NCBI RefSeq assembly: GCF_001653795.1
Contig: NZ_CP011514.1
Span: 3,676,279-3,740,278 of the forward strand
Source of the DNA: Mitsuaria sp. 7
GTDB lineage: Bacteria > Pseudomonadota > Gammaproteobacteria > Burkholderiales > Burkholderiaceae_C
DNA: 64,000 bases
Reading direction: 5' to 3'
Shown here: piece after piece, positions 17,038-26,779 of the stretch
Layout of the letters: the number at the start of each line of letters is the position of its first letter
Position numbering within the stretch: position 1 is the stretch's first letter
Notes under the pieces: generated by a model
Seen by the model: the letters and a program-made list of their open reading frames with translations, nothing else
Told to the model about the DNA's origin: nothing
The model's database searches: none
Program-made: the position numbers and the translations under genes

Positions 17038-18330
17038 CTACGCTTCGTCCCAGTCGAGGTCGCCGCAGAGGACGCGCAGACGACCGTCCTGCCAGTAGGC
17101 GACGGAGACCGTCACGCACATCCTGGCCCCATGCAGGCTCAGGTAGGGACGCGTGGTCTGGATCTCGCCGACCGTCTCCACGGCGCGGCGGAAGTAAGGC
17201 CGTCGCGCCCAGCGGGCATCGCCCGCTCGCTCCATCGGCAGGAAGCGGGGATCGATCTCCGCCGGGCCCGAGGCCGGCACCGCACGCCCACCGATCTCGC
17301 GTCCGTCGTCATCCAGCAGGTAGCACATCTGCGCACCTTCCAGCTTGAGGAAGGACTGGCAGGCCTCGACCAGCGGACGGCCCTGTTGCACCGATTGCAG
17401 CGACAGCGCCAGCGCCGTGCGGAACGGCGTCAGCCGGTCGAGGTGGTCCTGTCGCAGCTGCGCCTGGCGCTCGTTGAACATGCTCCAGACATCCTCCAGC
17501 GCGGACACGCCCTCGCCATCCCGCAGGAAGGGCGCCGGATGACCGAAGGCGAAACCCTGCACCAGGTCCACGTCCGCATCCATCGCGAGCTGCGCGTCTT
17601 CCGCCGTCTCGATACCCTCCAAGAGCACGAGCGAGCCGCATTCATGCAGCAGCGCCACCATCTGCGACAGCACACGCGCCATGCGCCGCGAACCGCGCGA
17701 GCGCGTCAGCAGCGAGCGGTCGAGCTTCACGATCTCCGGCCGGATGCGCCAGATGCGATCGAAGTTCGAATGTCCGACACCGAAGTCGTCCAGCGCCAGC
17801 AGACAGCCGGTGGCGCGCGCGGCCTCGACCGCTTCCTCGAAGCTGTCGTCTCGGGCCATCACGTCCTCGGTGACCTCGAAGACCAGGCGGTGCGTCGGCA
17901 GGCCCAACTGGTGCACGACCTCGACCGCCCGCGCGAGCATGCGCACCTGCAGCGCCGCATGCATGAAGACGGCCGGGTGGATGTTCAGGAAGAGCCAGCA
18001 GTCGGGCTGCCGCTGCGCGACGAAGTTGTGCACGTGAAGCAGCCGGCACAGGCGGTCCAGCCAGATCTGCTGCTCGAAGTTGCCGACGCCCTCGAAGGCG
18101 GTGACCGGGGCGATGGGACGGCCGCGCTCGTCCTCGACGCGGATCAGGCCTTCGTAGCCGACCGGCCGGCGGTGCGGATAGCTGTAGACCGGCTGGAACG
18201 CACTGGTCAGCCGGTAGTTCTGGAAGCTGCCGACCCACCGGCCGCGCTCCTCGCCGACGGCGCCGTACAGCGCCTGCAGCATGCCTTCGACCTCGGCGTT
18301 GTCGTCGCCGCTGCCTGTCCCGTGATCCAT
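17038..18330 (-). CDS. EAL-domain cyclic-di-GMP phosphodiesterase
   Basis: A 430-residue protein. An EAL domain fills residues ~40-280, with EGLIR in place of EALIR (Glu60), the metal and substrate residues in FLNIHP, FEVTED, ALDDFGVG, VKLDRSL and LLEGIET, and QGFAFGHP. All catalytic positions that I can check are kept, so c-di-GMP hydrolysis is likely. Residues ~300-430 form a C-terminal sensory domain (FRTALALSLQSVQQGRPLVE ... CVTVSVAYWQDGRLRVLCGD), possibly PDC/Cache-like. No signal peptide or transmembrane helix is evident. The gene stands alone and diverges from the VWA gene. Confidence 0.88.
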   Translation of the reverse strand: MDHGTGSGDDNAEVEGMLQALYGAVGEERGRWVGSFQNYRLTSAFQPVYSYPHRRPVGYEGLIRVEDERGRPIAPVTAFEGVGNFEQQIWLDRLCRLLHVHNFVAQRQPDCWLFLNIHPAVFMHAALQVRMLARAVEVVHQLGLPTHRLVFEVTEDVMARDDSFEEAVEAARATGCLLALDDFGVGHSNFDRIWRIRPEIVKLDRSLLTRSRGSRRMARVLSQMVALLHECGSLVLLEGIETAEDAQLAMDADVDLVQGFAFGHPAPFLRDGEGVSALEDVWSMFNERQAQLRQDHLDRLTPFRTALALSLQSVQQGRPLVEACQSFLKLEGAQMCYLLDDDGREIGGRAVPASGPAEIDPRFLPMERAGDARWARRPYFRRAVETVGEIQTTRPYLSLHGARMCVTVSVAYWQDGRLRVLCGDLDWDEA

Positions 18331-18461
18331 TCGCCCGACCCCAACGTTGGAGGCTGCGCGGCTCAGCGACCGCGGAGCCGTGTTTGTGGCCGATGCTACG
18401 CCTGCGACCCGTCGGCCGGCATGGATAATGCCCTGATGCCCCGGAGTCTAGGGGGAGGCCC

Positions 18462-19655
18462 ATGCTGATCCAGTTCTTCTACACGCTGCGCGCCGCCAAG
18501 CTGCCGGTCTCCGTCAAGGAGTACCTCACCCTGCTCGAGGCGATGAAGGCCGGGGTGCTCGACGACACCGACATCGGCGGCAGCGGCCCCACGGTCGACA
18601 AGTTCTACGCGCTCGCCCGCACCTCGCTGGTCAAGGACGAGGCGCTGTTCGACAAGTTCGACCGCGCCTTCGCCGCCTACTTCAAGGGCGTCGAGTTGAT
18701 GGGCGACCTGTTCAAGGCCTTGCCGCAGGAATGGCTGACCAAGCAGCTCGAACGCGAGCTGACGCCCGAACAGCTCGCGCAGCTGAAGGCGCTGGACTGG
18801 GACGAGCTGATGGACACGCTGCGCCAGCGCCTCGAGGAACAGCAGGAACGCCATGAAGGCGGGAACCGCTGGATCGGCACCGGCGGCACCAGTCCGTTCG
18901 GCAACGGCGGCGTGAATCCGCGCGGCGTGCGCATCGGCGGCCCCGGCGGCCAGCGCAGCGCGGTCAAGGTCTGGGACCAGCGCGCCTACAAGGACTACGA
19001 CGACAACATCGAGCTGGGCACGCGCAACATCAAGGTGGCGCTGCGCCGGCTCCGGCGCTTCGCGCGCGAGGGTTCGGAGCTGGAACTCGACCTCGACGAC
19101 ACCATCCACAAGACCGCGGCCAACGCGGGCATGCTCGACATCCGGATGATCCCGGAGCGCCACAACAAGGTGAAGCTGCTGCTGCTGATGGACGTCGGCG
19201 GCACGATGGACGAACACGTGCATCGCGTCGAGGAGCTGTTCTCCGCGGTCAAGAGCGAGTTCAAGCACCTGGAGTTCTTCTACTTCCACAACTGCGTCTA
19301 CGACTTCGTGTGGAAGAACAACCGGCGCCGTTTCGCCGAGAAGACACCGACCTGGGACCTGATCCACAAGTACAACCGGGACTACAAGCTCATCTTCGTC
19401 GGCGACGCGACGATGAGCCCGTACGAGATCCTCCAGCCCGGCGGCAGCGTCGAGTACAACAACGAGGAAGCCGGCGCCGAATGGCTGCAGCGGCTCACCG
19501 CCCACTTCAACAAGCATGTCTGGATCAATCCCGAACCGGCCGGGGTCTGGCAGTACCGCCAGAGCATCTCGCTGATCCAGCAATTGATGCAGCAACGCAT
19601 GATGCCGCTGACGATGGGCGGGCTCGAACAGGCGATGCGCGTGCTCAATCGATGA
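18462..19655 (+). CDS. VWA-domain CoxE-like protein
   Basis: A 397-residue protein, a cytoplasmic partner of MoxR ATPases. An N-terminal helical region (~1-130) with a Gln/Glu-rich stretch (LRQRLEEQQERHEGGNRW) leads to a von Willebrand factor A domain (~240-390). Its metal-site motif is LLLMDVGGTMDEH (D-x-G-G-T rather than D-x-S-x-S), then FHNCVYDFVW and FVGDATMSP. A strong SD (GGGGGAGG) precedes the ATG. Its probable ATPase partner is at 12045. Its stop overlaps the tamA start (ATGA), so the envelope genes that follow may be coupled to it. Confidence 0.87.
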   Translation: MLIQFFYTLRAAKLPVSVKEYLTLLEAMKAGVLDDTDIGGSGPTVDKFYALARTSLVKDEALFDKFDRAFAAYFKGVELMGDLFKALPQEWLTKQLERELTPEQLAQLKALDWDELMDTLRQRLEEQQERHEGGNRWIGTGGTSPFGNGGVNPRGVRIGGPGGQRSAVKVWDQRAYKDYDDNIELGTRNIKVALRRLRRFAREGSELELDLDDTIHKTAANAGMLDIRMIPERHNKVKLLLLMDVGGTMDEHVHRVEELFSAVKSEFKHLEFFYFHNCVYDFVWKNNRRRFAEKTPTWDLIHKYNRDYKLIFVGDATMSPYEILQPGGSVEYNNEEAGAEWLQRLTAHFNKHVWINPEPAGVWQYRQSISLIQQLMQQRMMPLTMGGLEQAMRVLNR

Positions 19656-21586
19656 CGGCGACGACCCCGACGCTTCCGGTGACTCGATGGCTGCGGCGCA
19701 CGCTGCCGATCCTGGCGATCGGTGCGGCGCTCGCGCTGCTGGGCGGCTGCTCGCTGCTGCCCACCGACCGCAAGGCGCAGCTCAAGGTCGCCGTGACCGA
19801 AGAGGCCGACGCCAACAATCCCTACGTGACCAGCACGCGCAAGATCTCGGCGTATGAGCTGACCATCGAGGCCCCGCCCGAGCTGCGCGCGCTGCTGATG
19901 GAACACCTGGACCTGGCGCGCTTCCGCGACACGCCCGAGGACATGCGCCTGACCGCCGGCGAGTTGCGCCGGCTCGCCGCCGTCGCGCCCGAGCAGGCCA
20001 CCAAGCTGCTGGAGACCGCCGGCTATTTCAACGCCAAGGTCCGCACCGAGGAAGTGGGCGACCTGTCCGACGGCGTGCGCAACCTGCGGCTGATCGTGGA
20101 GACCGGCCCGCGCGCGCTGGTCCGGCAGATGGACCTGCGCGTCGAGGGCCCGCTGAAGACCGCGGCGGAGCGCGGCGACAAGCTCGCGACCGCGCTGGAC
20201 CGCACGCTGACGCAGAGCTGGCTGCTGCCGCCGCAGACCGGCTTCAGCCAGGGCGACTGGGCCGCCGCCAAGAACGCGCTGCTGACGCGCGCTCGCGCAC
20301 AGGGCTATCCGCTGGCGCGGATGACGCACAGCGAGGCGGTCGTGCAGGCCGACGACAACCAGGTCGACATCGCCGTCACGCTGGAGAGCGGACCGCTGTT
20401 CACGCTGGGCGAGCTGACCGTCGAGGGCCTGAACCACCAGCCCGAGGAAAGCGTGCGCCGGCTGGCCGGCTACCAGTTGCACCAGCCCTACAACGAGAAG
20501 CTGCTGCTGGACTTCCAGGAGCGGCTGGTGGGCACGCAGCTGTTCGACAGCGCCAGCGTCGAGATCCAGCCCGAGAGCGTGACGCCGGCGCCGGGCGTGG
20601 AGACCGTCGAGGTGCCGGTGACCGTGAAGATCCGCGAGGCCGCGCGCCAGCAGGTGGTGCTGGGCGTGGGCTACCGGACCGTGGACGGTCCGAGCACCAG
20701 CGTCGAATACACGCACCGCAAGCCCTTCGGACTCAACATCCGCGAGCGCAGCAAGCTCGAACTCTCCCGCGTCCGCCAGGCGCTGGACACGGAAATCAGC
20801 TCGCACCCGCAGCCCAACATGCAGCGCAGCCTGGCGCTGGTGAAGGTGGAGCGCATCGACGACAACGACCAGGTCAACCTCAACCTCAGCACGCGCTTCG
20901 GTTATGCGAAGGAGACGGAGCCCGAGGACCGGCTGACCTACATCGAGGTGATCCGCGCCTGGGAACACAAGCCCGACATCCCGACGACGGTGGCCGGCGC
21001 GTTGTCGCTGAACCAGCAGATGACGTGGCGGCGTCTCGACTCGCGCGTGCTGCCGACCAAGGGCTGGAGCGCCACCGCCACGGTCGGCGGCGGCTGGGCC
21101 GACAGCTCGTCGGAGAAGAACGGCCCGTTCGCGCGGGCGACCGGCAAGATCTACTGGTACTCGCCGCTGTCGGGGCGCTGGCTGTTCTCGACGCGGCTCG
21201 AAGGGGGGCAGATCCTGGCCAAGGGCAAGCTGGGTCTGCCCGAGGCCCTGCGCTTCCGCACCGGCGGCGACGACAGCGTGCGGGGCTACGGCTACAACGA
21301 CCTGGGGCCGGTGAACTCCACGGGCGCGCAGACCGGCGGCCGCGTGATGCTCAACGGCAGCGTCGAGGTCTCGCACCCGCTCACGCCCCGCATCCCGCAG
21401 CTGATGGGCGCCGTGTTCATCGACGCCGGCCAGGCCGCGCAGAACTGGGGCGACTACCACCCCGCCTGGGCCTACGGCACCGGCCTGCGCTACCGCAGCC
21501 CCGTCGGCGTGCTGCGCTTCGACTTCGCCAAGGGCAACCTGGTCGACAAGTGGCGCCTGCATTTCAGCGTCGGCATCAACCTGTAA
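19652..21586 (+). CDS. tamA: Translocation and assembly module subunit TamA (BamA/Omp85 family)
   Basis: A 644-residue outer-membrane Omp85-family protein that works with TamB in outer-membrane protein or phospholipid transport. After the signal, residues ~60-290 contain POTRA-type repeats (GYFNAKVRTEEVGD, LGELTVEGLNHQPEESVRRL). Residues ~300-644 form the barrel with FRTGGDDSVRGYGYNDLGP, the conserved lid-lock RGY motif, and the final strand LHFSVGINL. The N-terminus ALALLGGCSLLP looks like a lipobox with Cys33, which is unusual for an Omp85 protein. The ATG overlaps the preceding VWA stop. tamB begins 5 bp after its stop. Confidence 0.93.
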   Translation: MTATTPTLPVTRWLRRTLPILAIGAALALLGGCSLLPTDRKAQLKVAVTEEADANNPYVTSTRKISAYELTIEAPPELRALLMEHLDLARFRDTPEDMRLTAGELRRLAAVAPEQATKLLETAGYFNAKVRTEEVGDLSDGVRNLRLIVETGPRALVRQMDLRVEGPLKTAAERGDKLATALDRTLTQSWLLPPQTGFSQGDWAAAKNALLTRARAQGYPLARMTHSEAVVQADDNQVDIAVTLESGPLFTLGELTVEGLNHQPEESVRRLAGYQLHQPYNEKLLLDFQERLVGTQLFDSASVEIQPESVTPAPGVETVEVPVTVKIREAARQQVVLGVGYRTVDGPSTSVEYTHRKPFGLNIRERSKLELSRVRQALDTEISSHPQPNMQRSLALVKVERIDDNDQVNLNLSTRFGYAKETEPEDRLTYIEVIRAWEHKPDIPTTVAGALSLNQQMTWRRLDSRVLPTKGWSATATVGGGWADSSSEKNGPFARATGKIYWYSPLSGRWLFSTRLEGGQILAKGKLGLPEALRFRTGGDDSVRGYGYNDLGPVNSTGAQTGGRVMLNGSVEVSHPLTPRIPQLMGAVFIDAGQAAQNWGDYHPAWAYGTGLRYRSPVGVLRFDFAKGNLVDKWRLHFSVGINL

Positions 21587-21590
21587 TCCG

Positions 21591-24500
21591 ATGAGCGACC
21601 CGCGCGACGATCTCCCCTCGCCTGCGTCTCCAAACGCGGCGCCTTCCGGCGCTCCAGCGCCGGTTGCTGCGCCGTCTGCGCCTGTTGCGGCGGACGTTGC
21701 GCCACGCCGTCGTCGCCGCGGCCGTGGCCTGCTGTGGGTGCTGCTCGCGGTGCCGGTGCTGATCGGCCTGGCGCTGCTCGCGCTGACCTGGGCGCTGAAG
21801 ACGGAAAGCGGCACCGCCTACGTGCTGGCCAAGGTGCCCGGCCTGTCGCTGCAGAACGCGCGCGGCCGGCTGCTGGGCGATTTCGACGTCGAGCGCGCGG
21901 AGCTCGTCCTGCCCGGCACCGAGGACCGCATCGTCCTCGAGCAGTTGCAATGGCGGAACGTGCGGCTGGTCTGGAACCGCTCGCCGCTCTTGTGGGGCGA
22001 AGTCCGGGCGGACCGGCTGGCGATCGCGCGCCTGCGGGTGCAGGTCGCGCCGAGCGCGTCGACCGAGCCGGCGAAGCCGCCGCTCAGCCTGCTGTCGCCG
22101 GTGGCGATCACGATCGCGGACCTGGAGATCGGCGAAGTCTTCGCCCCCGGCCTGGCGCAGCCGCTGCGCGGCCTGCGCGGCAGCGCGTCGCTGGGCACCG
22201 ACGGCGGCAAGCAGCATGCGCTGACGGTCAAGTCGCTGGGCTGGCAACAACTGACCCTCGCCGGCGAGGCCCGGATCGCGACGCAGGACGACCTGAAGCT
22301 CGCCAGCCGCTGGACGCTGAGCCAGCCGACCGGCGAGTTGCCGTGGACCGCGCCGTTCCAGCTCGACGGCCCGATCGCGGACCTCACGCTGAAGGGCTCG
22401 CTCGAAGCGGCCAGGCAGCGGCTGCAGGTGCAGGCGCGGCTGCAGGCGTTCGCGCCCTTCCCCGTCGCGCAGCTGGAGACGCAGGCCAAGGACCTGGACC
22501 TCGCCGCGCTGCTGCCCGGCACCGACGGCGTGCCGCATACCGGTCTCAGCGGCAAGGTCACGATGACGCCGAACGCGGACAAGTCGCTCAGCGTCAAGGC
22601 GGACCTGGACAACAGCGCCGCCGGCCGCCTCGACCAGGACCGCCTGCCGCTGCGTCAGCTGCAGCTGGATCTGCTGCTGGACCCGTCCAACTGGACTCGC
22701 CTGCGCCTGCCGCGACTCGACGCGCTGCTGGCCGGCGGCGGTCGGCTGCAGGCCGTGGGCCAGACCAGCCAGGCCGACGGCAGCGTGCTCACCTTGCGCC
22801 TCACCGGACTCGACAGCCGCCAGATCGACGCGCGCTGGCCGCTGGTCCAGGCACGCGGGGAGCTCAAGCTCAGCACGAAGGCGAGCATCGTCAAGGCGTC
22901 CTCCGACCAATCGCTCCAGATCGAGGGCGACCTCGCCGGTCAACTCGGCCAAGGGAAGATGCAGGCGCCGCTCGCCGTGACGCTGGCGGCCGAGTTGCGC
23001 ACGCAATCGATCGATGTGCAACGTCTCCAGGCGCGCTCGGGCCCCGCGACGCTGAACGCGGAAGGCGAGTTCACGCTGAACGAGGCGCTCGACTTCGCGT
23101 CGGGTTGGAAGACGCGCGTGGAAGCCTCGGTGCAAGGCCTGGATCCCCGCCGCCTGAGCCCCGAGCCGCTGCCGGCGAGCGCCGCGCCGCAGGCCATCAA
23201 TGGCCGGCTGAAGGCCGCGCTCCAGTCGGTGCGCGGCAGCCTGTGGCCGCAGGGCAAGGCCGACCTCGACCTGCAGCCCAGCCAGTGGCAAGGCCTGCCC
23301 CTCAGCGGCCAGGTCCGCTACAGCCGCAACGGGACCGCCGCGCCGGATCTGCTGGCCGACCTGCGCCTGGCCGACGCGACGCTGCAGGCGCGCAGCCGCA
23401 TCAACGCCGGAGCGCGTCGCGAGCAGGTCGACCTGTCGATCAACGTGAACGCGCCCAAGCTCGCCAGCCTGCAGCCCATGCTGCGCGCGCAGTTCCCGCA
23501 GGCAACCCTCGTCGGCAGCGCGCAGGCGCAGGCCACCGTGGTGCTGATCCAGCCGGGCGCGCGCCAGGCGCAGTACGGCAGCGACGGCAAGTGGCAGCTG
23601 CAGGGCTTCGGGCTCTCCGGCGTGCCGGGCCTTCCCGCCAACTCGGGCAGCCGGCCGGCGCTGCAACTGGACGACGCCTCGGGTCAATGGACGCTGTCCA
23701 GCCTCAAGGACGCGAAGCTGGCATGGACCACGCAGCTGCGCAACCTGCGGCTGCCGCAGCAGAGCACGCGGCTCGATGAACTGCAGCTGGAGCTCTCCGG
23801 CAGCTGGGCGCAGCACCGCTTGACGGTGACGACGCAGGGCCAGGTGCCGCTGCCGCCGGTGCTCACGCAACCGGCGCCGACCAGGGTGATGGCGCGGGCG
23901 CAGGCGGCGAGCGCGAACGGCTCCGCCCTCGCGCAGACGGTGCCGCTGGACCCGCAAGGCGCGCGGGCGCGGATCGCGCTGGACGGCGCGCTGGAAGCCG
24001 ATCCCCTGCAAGCCTGGCGCAACGGCGCGGTGTGGAACGCGCGCGGGCTGACGCTCGCGCTGGAAGCCAGCCAGCAGGCCACGCCGCTGCTGAAGGCCGG
24101 GCCGCTGGCGCTCGCGCTGCGGCTGGACCCGGGACTCGATCCGCGCCAAGCGACGCTGGCGCCGGGACGGATGGAACTGCTCGGTGCCGGCCTGCGCTGG
24201 GACCGGATGATGTGGCAGAGCTCCAACCAGGCGCACCTGCCCTCCGGCGAATGGGACGTGCAGGCGGTGCTGGAGCCGCTGGCCGCCGCACCGGTGCTGA
24301 GCAAGCTGCAGCCGGACTTCGGCTGGGGCGGCGACCTGCAGATCGAAGGCCGCTTCAAGTCGCGACGCGACGCGCGCGGCCTGACGGTGGACGCGATGAT
24401 CGAGCGCACCAAGGGCGACCTGACCGTCACCGACGAAGTCAGCACGCAGCGGCTCGCGCTGACCGACCTGCGGCTGGGCGTGCTCGCCGACCAGGGCGTG

Positions 24501-25883
24501 TGGCATCTGGTGCAGGGCGTGGCCGGCGAGAACATGGGCGCCATCGGTGGTGCCGTGACCTTCCGGACCGCCAATGCGCACGCGCTGCCGACGCCCGGCG
24601 CCAAGCTCGAAGGCGGCATCGAGGCCAAGGTCGACAACATGGGCAACTGGGGCCCGTGGCTGCCGGCCGGATGGCGGCTGGGCGGCAGCCTCGCCGCGAC
24701 GCTGAACTTCGGCGGCACGCTGGGCGCGCCCGAGGTCCGCGGTCAGGCCGGCGCGCAGAAGCTGTCGCTGCGCAATCCGCTGATGGGCGTGGACATGCAG
24801 CAGGGCGAGCTCGCGCTGACGATGAGTGGCCGCGAAGCGAAGCTGGAGAAGTTCACCGCGCGCGCCGGCAACGGCACGATCAACATGGACGGCACGCTGC
24901 GCTTCGGTTCGCAGCCGAGCGCGGAACTCTCGCTGAAGGCGGACACCTTCGCGCTGCTGCAGCGGGTGGACCGGCGCGTCGTCGCGACCGGCGCCGCGCA
25001 GCTCAAGGCCAGCGCGCAGCTGCTGGACCTGAAGGGACAGTTCGTCGTCGTGGAGGGCCTGTTCGACTTCTCGCGCGGCGACGCGCCGCAACTCGACAGC
25101 GACGTGCAGGTCGTGCGCCAGAACGCGCCGCCCAAGGCCGTGGACGGCAGCGGCAAGCCGATGCGGCTCAAGCTCGACCTGGACCTGGACCTCGGCCGTC
25201 GCCTGCAGCTCAAGGGCTACGGCATCGACACGAAGCTGCGCGGACTGCTGCACCTGGCGCAGGACGGCCAGCCGCGCCCGCAGATGACCGGCGAGGTCCG
25301 CAGCGAAGGCGGCACCTTCAACGCCTACGGCCAGAAGCTGGTCGTGGAGCGCGGCATCTTCAGCTTCGTGGGTCCGCTGGACAACCCGCGGCTGGACGTG
25401 CTCGCGATCCGGCCCGACATGGAGAACGAGGCCGTGCGCGTCGGCGTGACCGTCACCGGCACGGCCAGCAGCCCGCGGATCAAGCTCTATTCCGAACCCG
25501 ACATGAGCGAGACCAACAAGCTGTCCTGGCTGGTGCTGGGCCGCTCGCCGGACAACCTCGGCCGCAGCGACACCGCGCTGATGCAGCGCGCCGCGATGGC
25601 GCTGATCAGCGGCGACGGCGAGAGCGCCAGCGACAAGCTGATCCACAACATCGGCCTGGACGAACTGTCCTTCAGCGGCGAAGGCGACGACGCCCGCGGC
25701 ACGGTGGTGCGGCTGGGCAAGCAGGTCAGCCGCAACGTCTTCGTCGCCTACGAGCGCGGCCTGAACGCGACCACGGGCTCCTGGCAGGTGATCTACAAAC
25801 TCGCCCAGCGGTTCACGCTGCGGGCGCAGGCCAACGAGTACCAGCAGGGCCTGGATGTGATCTGGCAGTGGAAGTGGGAGTAG
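21591..25883 (+). CDS. tamB: Translocation and assembly module subunit TamB
   Basis: A 1430-residue inner-membrane-anchored periplasmic bridge protein that partners TamA. A Pro/Ala- and Arg-rich cytoplasmic leader (~1-43, RRRRRGRGLL at the end) is followed by one transmembrane anchor (WVLLAVPVLIGLALLALTWA). A very long chain of beta-strand repeats (AsmA-like) makes a lipid groove. The C-terminal TamB domain (~1090-1430) has the conserved GEVRSEGGTFNAYGQKLVVE and LSWLVLGRSPDNLGRSD and ends ANEYQQGLDVIWQWKWE. The length is within the family's range. Co-operonic with tamA. Confidence 0.95.
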   Translation: MSDPRDDLPSPASPNAAPSGAPAPVAAPSAPVAADVAPRRRRRGRGLLWVLLAVPVLIGLALLALTWALKTESGTAYVLAKVPGLSLQNARGRLLGDFDVERAELVLPGTEDRIVLEQLQWRNVRLVWNRSPLLWGEVRADRLAIARLRVQVAPSASTEPAKPPLSLLSPVAITIADLEIGEVFAPGLAQPLRGLRGSASLGTDGGKQHALTVKSLGWQQLTLAGEARIATQDDLKLASRWTLSQPTGELPWTAPFQLDGPIADLTLKGSLEAARQRLQVQARLQAFAPFPVAQLETQAKDLDLAALLPGTDGVPHTGLSGKVTMTPNADKSLSVKADLDNSAAGRLDQDRLPLRQLQLDLLLDPSNWTRLRLPRLDALLAGGGRLQAVGQTSQADGSVLTLRLTGLDSRQIDARWPLVQARGELKLSTKASIVKASSDQSLQIEGDLAGQLGQGKMQAPLAVTLAAELRTQSIDVQRLQARSGPATLNAEGEFTLNEALDFASGWKTRVEASVQGLDPRRLSPEPLPASAAPQAINGRLKAALQSVRGSLWPQGKADLDLQPSQWQGLPLSGQVRYSRNGTAAPDLLADLRLADATLQARSRINAGARREQVDLSINVNAPKLASLQPMLRAQFPQATLVGSAQAQATVVLIQPGARQAQYGSDGKWQLQGFGLSGVPGLPANSGSRPALQLDDASGQWTLSSLKDAKLAWTTQLRNLRLPQQSTRLDELQLELSGSWAQHRLTVTTQGQVPLPPVLTQPAPTRVMARAQAASANGSALAQTVPLDPQGARARIALDGALEADPLQAWRNGAVWNARGLTLALEASQQATPLLKAGPLALALRLDPGLDPRQATLAPGRMELLGAGLRWDRMMWQSSNQAHLPSGEWDVQAVLEPLAAAPVLSKLQPDFGWGGDLQIEGRFKSRRDARGLTVDAMIERTKGDLTVTDEVSTQRLALTDLRLGVLADQGVWHLVQGVAGENMGAIGGAVTFRTANAHALPTPGAKLEGGIEAKVDNMGNWGPWLPAGWRLGGSLAATLNFGGTLGAPEVRGQAGAQKLSLRNPLMGVDMQQGELALTMSGREAKLEKFTARAGNGTINMDGTLRFGSQPSAELSLKADTFALLQRVDRRVVATGAAQLKASAQLLDLKGQFVVVEGLFDFSRGDAPQLDSDVQVVRQNAPPKAVDGSGKPMRLKLDLDLDLGRRLQLKGYGIDTKLRGLLHLAQDGQPRPQMTGEVRSEGGTFNAYGQKLVVERGIFSFVGPLDNPRLDVLAIRPDMENEAVRVGVTVTGTASSPRIKLYSEPDMSETNKLSWLVLGRSPDNLGRSDTALMQRAAMALISGDGESASDKLIHNIGLDELSFSGEGDDARGTVVRLGKQVSRNVFVAYERGLNATTGSWQVIYKLAQRFTLRAQANEYQQGLDVIWQWKWE

Positions 25884-26020
25884 CGGCAGGCATGGCATCG
25901 GGCACCGAGGCGGAGGTCGTCGCCTGCACGATGGCGTCGACAGGCCCACTGAGTCGCGCGGCTTCCATGCGAGAATCCGCCGCTTTCGCGGACCTGCCTT
26001 CCTGAGGCCGGTCCCCGTGG

Positions 26021-26095
26021 CTCTCCGTAGTTCAATGGATAGAACGGCCGCCTCCTAAGCGGCAAATACAGGTTCGATTCCTGTCGGAGGGACCA
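26021..26095 (+). tRNA. tRNA-Arg (anticodon CCT)
   Basis: The cloverleaf can be read by hand. Acceptor stem CTCTCCG pairs with CGGAGGG (one G-T wobble), D-arm GTTC/GAAC, anticodon stem GCCGC/GCGGC with loop CTCCTAA and anticodon CCT at 26054-26056, and a T-arm with GGTTCGATTCC. Discriminator A and an encoded CCA (26093-26095) follow. It reads AGG arginine codons, which are rare in this GC-rich genome. Confidence 0.95.
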
Positions 26096-26112
26096 GCCAA
26101 CGCTTCGGTGCT

Positions 26113-26454
26113 TCAGCGCTTCAGGACGATCGTCACCAGCGCCGACGCGTCCACCACGCCGGTCACGGCGTGCACCACGCCCCCCTCGAGATAGCAGAGC
26201 TGCCCCGCCCGCAGCGTATGACGCTGCTCCGCGCCATCGCGCTGGACGCTGAGTTCGAGTTCGCCCTCCAGACAATGCAGCGTGATCTCGCCGTCGACCT
26301 TGTGCGACGGCAGCGACTTGCCCTTGGGCAGCACGATGCGCATCACTTCCAGACCCTCGGACTTGAACAGCGCGGAAGACGGCGTGTCGGTCAGCGCGGC
26401 GCCCAGCGGCGCAACGTCGATCGGCTGGGCGGGGGCGGCATGCGGCAGGGCCAT
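26113..26454 (-). CDS. Small cupin-domain protein
   Basis: A 113-residue single-domain cupin. The two motifs are GKSLPSHKVDGEITLHCLEG and AGQLCYLEGGVVHAVTG. The first has only one His (HKVD/E), so metal binding may be weak or use other ligands. Such proteins act as small-molecule sensors or enzymes; the substrate is unknown. An excellent SD (AGGAGG) precedes the ATG at 26454. It is convergent with the tRNA-Arg gene and divergent from ctpA. Confidence 0.8.
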   Translation of the reverse strand: MALPHAAPAQPIDVAPLGAALTDTPSSALFKSEGLEVMRIVLPKGKSLPSHKVDGEITLHCLEGELELSVQRDGAEQRHTLRAGQLCYLEGGVVHAVTGVVDASALVTIVLKR

Positions 26455-26779
26455 GGAACTCCTCCTGGTGGGCGGGCGACTGCGGCGCAACGAGGTCGCG
26501 CACGCGGCTGGCATGGCATCGATCATGGCACTGACCGTGCCCGCTCGCATCCTCGATCCGGCGCCACCCTGCCGGAAGTCATCGCTGCGGTCACAAGCCG
26601 TATCCATCGCGCATCCGAATGCGCGCGATACGCGTAAATGCGGGGTAAACAGGCGGTTGATGCCGGGCCGGGTTTTTGCCGGACACATATACTGGGAACG
26701 CCTTTGTTCCGTCCCGCGCAATGGGGACGGACCATGCGGCGCCAAGCAGCCAGGCTGTACTGATTCAAGGTTTTTCATC

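Noticed and set aside
21576..25949. A 1457-codon open frame antisense to tamB
   Set aside because: It mirrors the codon bias of tamB, and its product is low-complexity Arg/Gln/Ala/Leu-rich. TamB itself matches its family from end to end.
26640..26779. A sigma70-type promoter for ctpA using TATACT near 26693
   Set aside because: The only -35-like TTGATG lies about 25 bp upstream, too far for a standard spacer; I cannot support a specific promoter.
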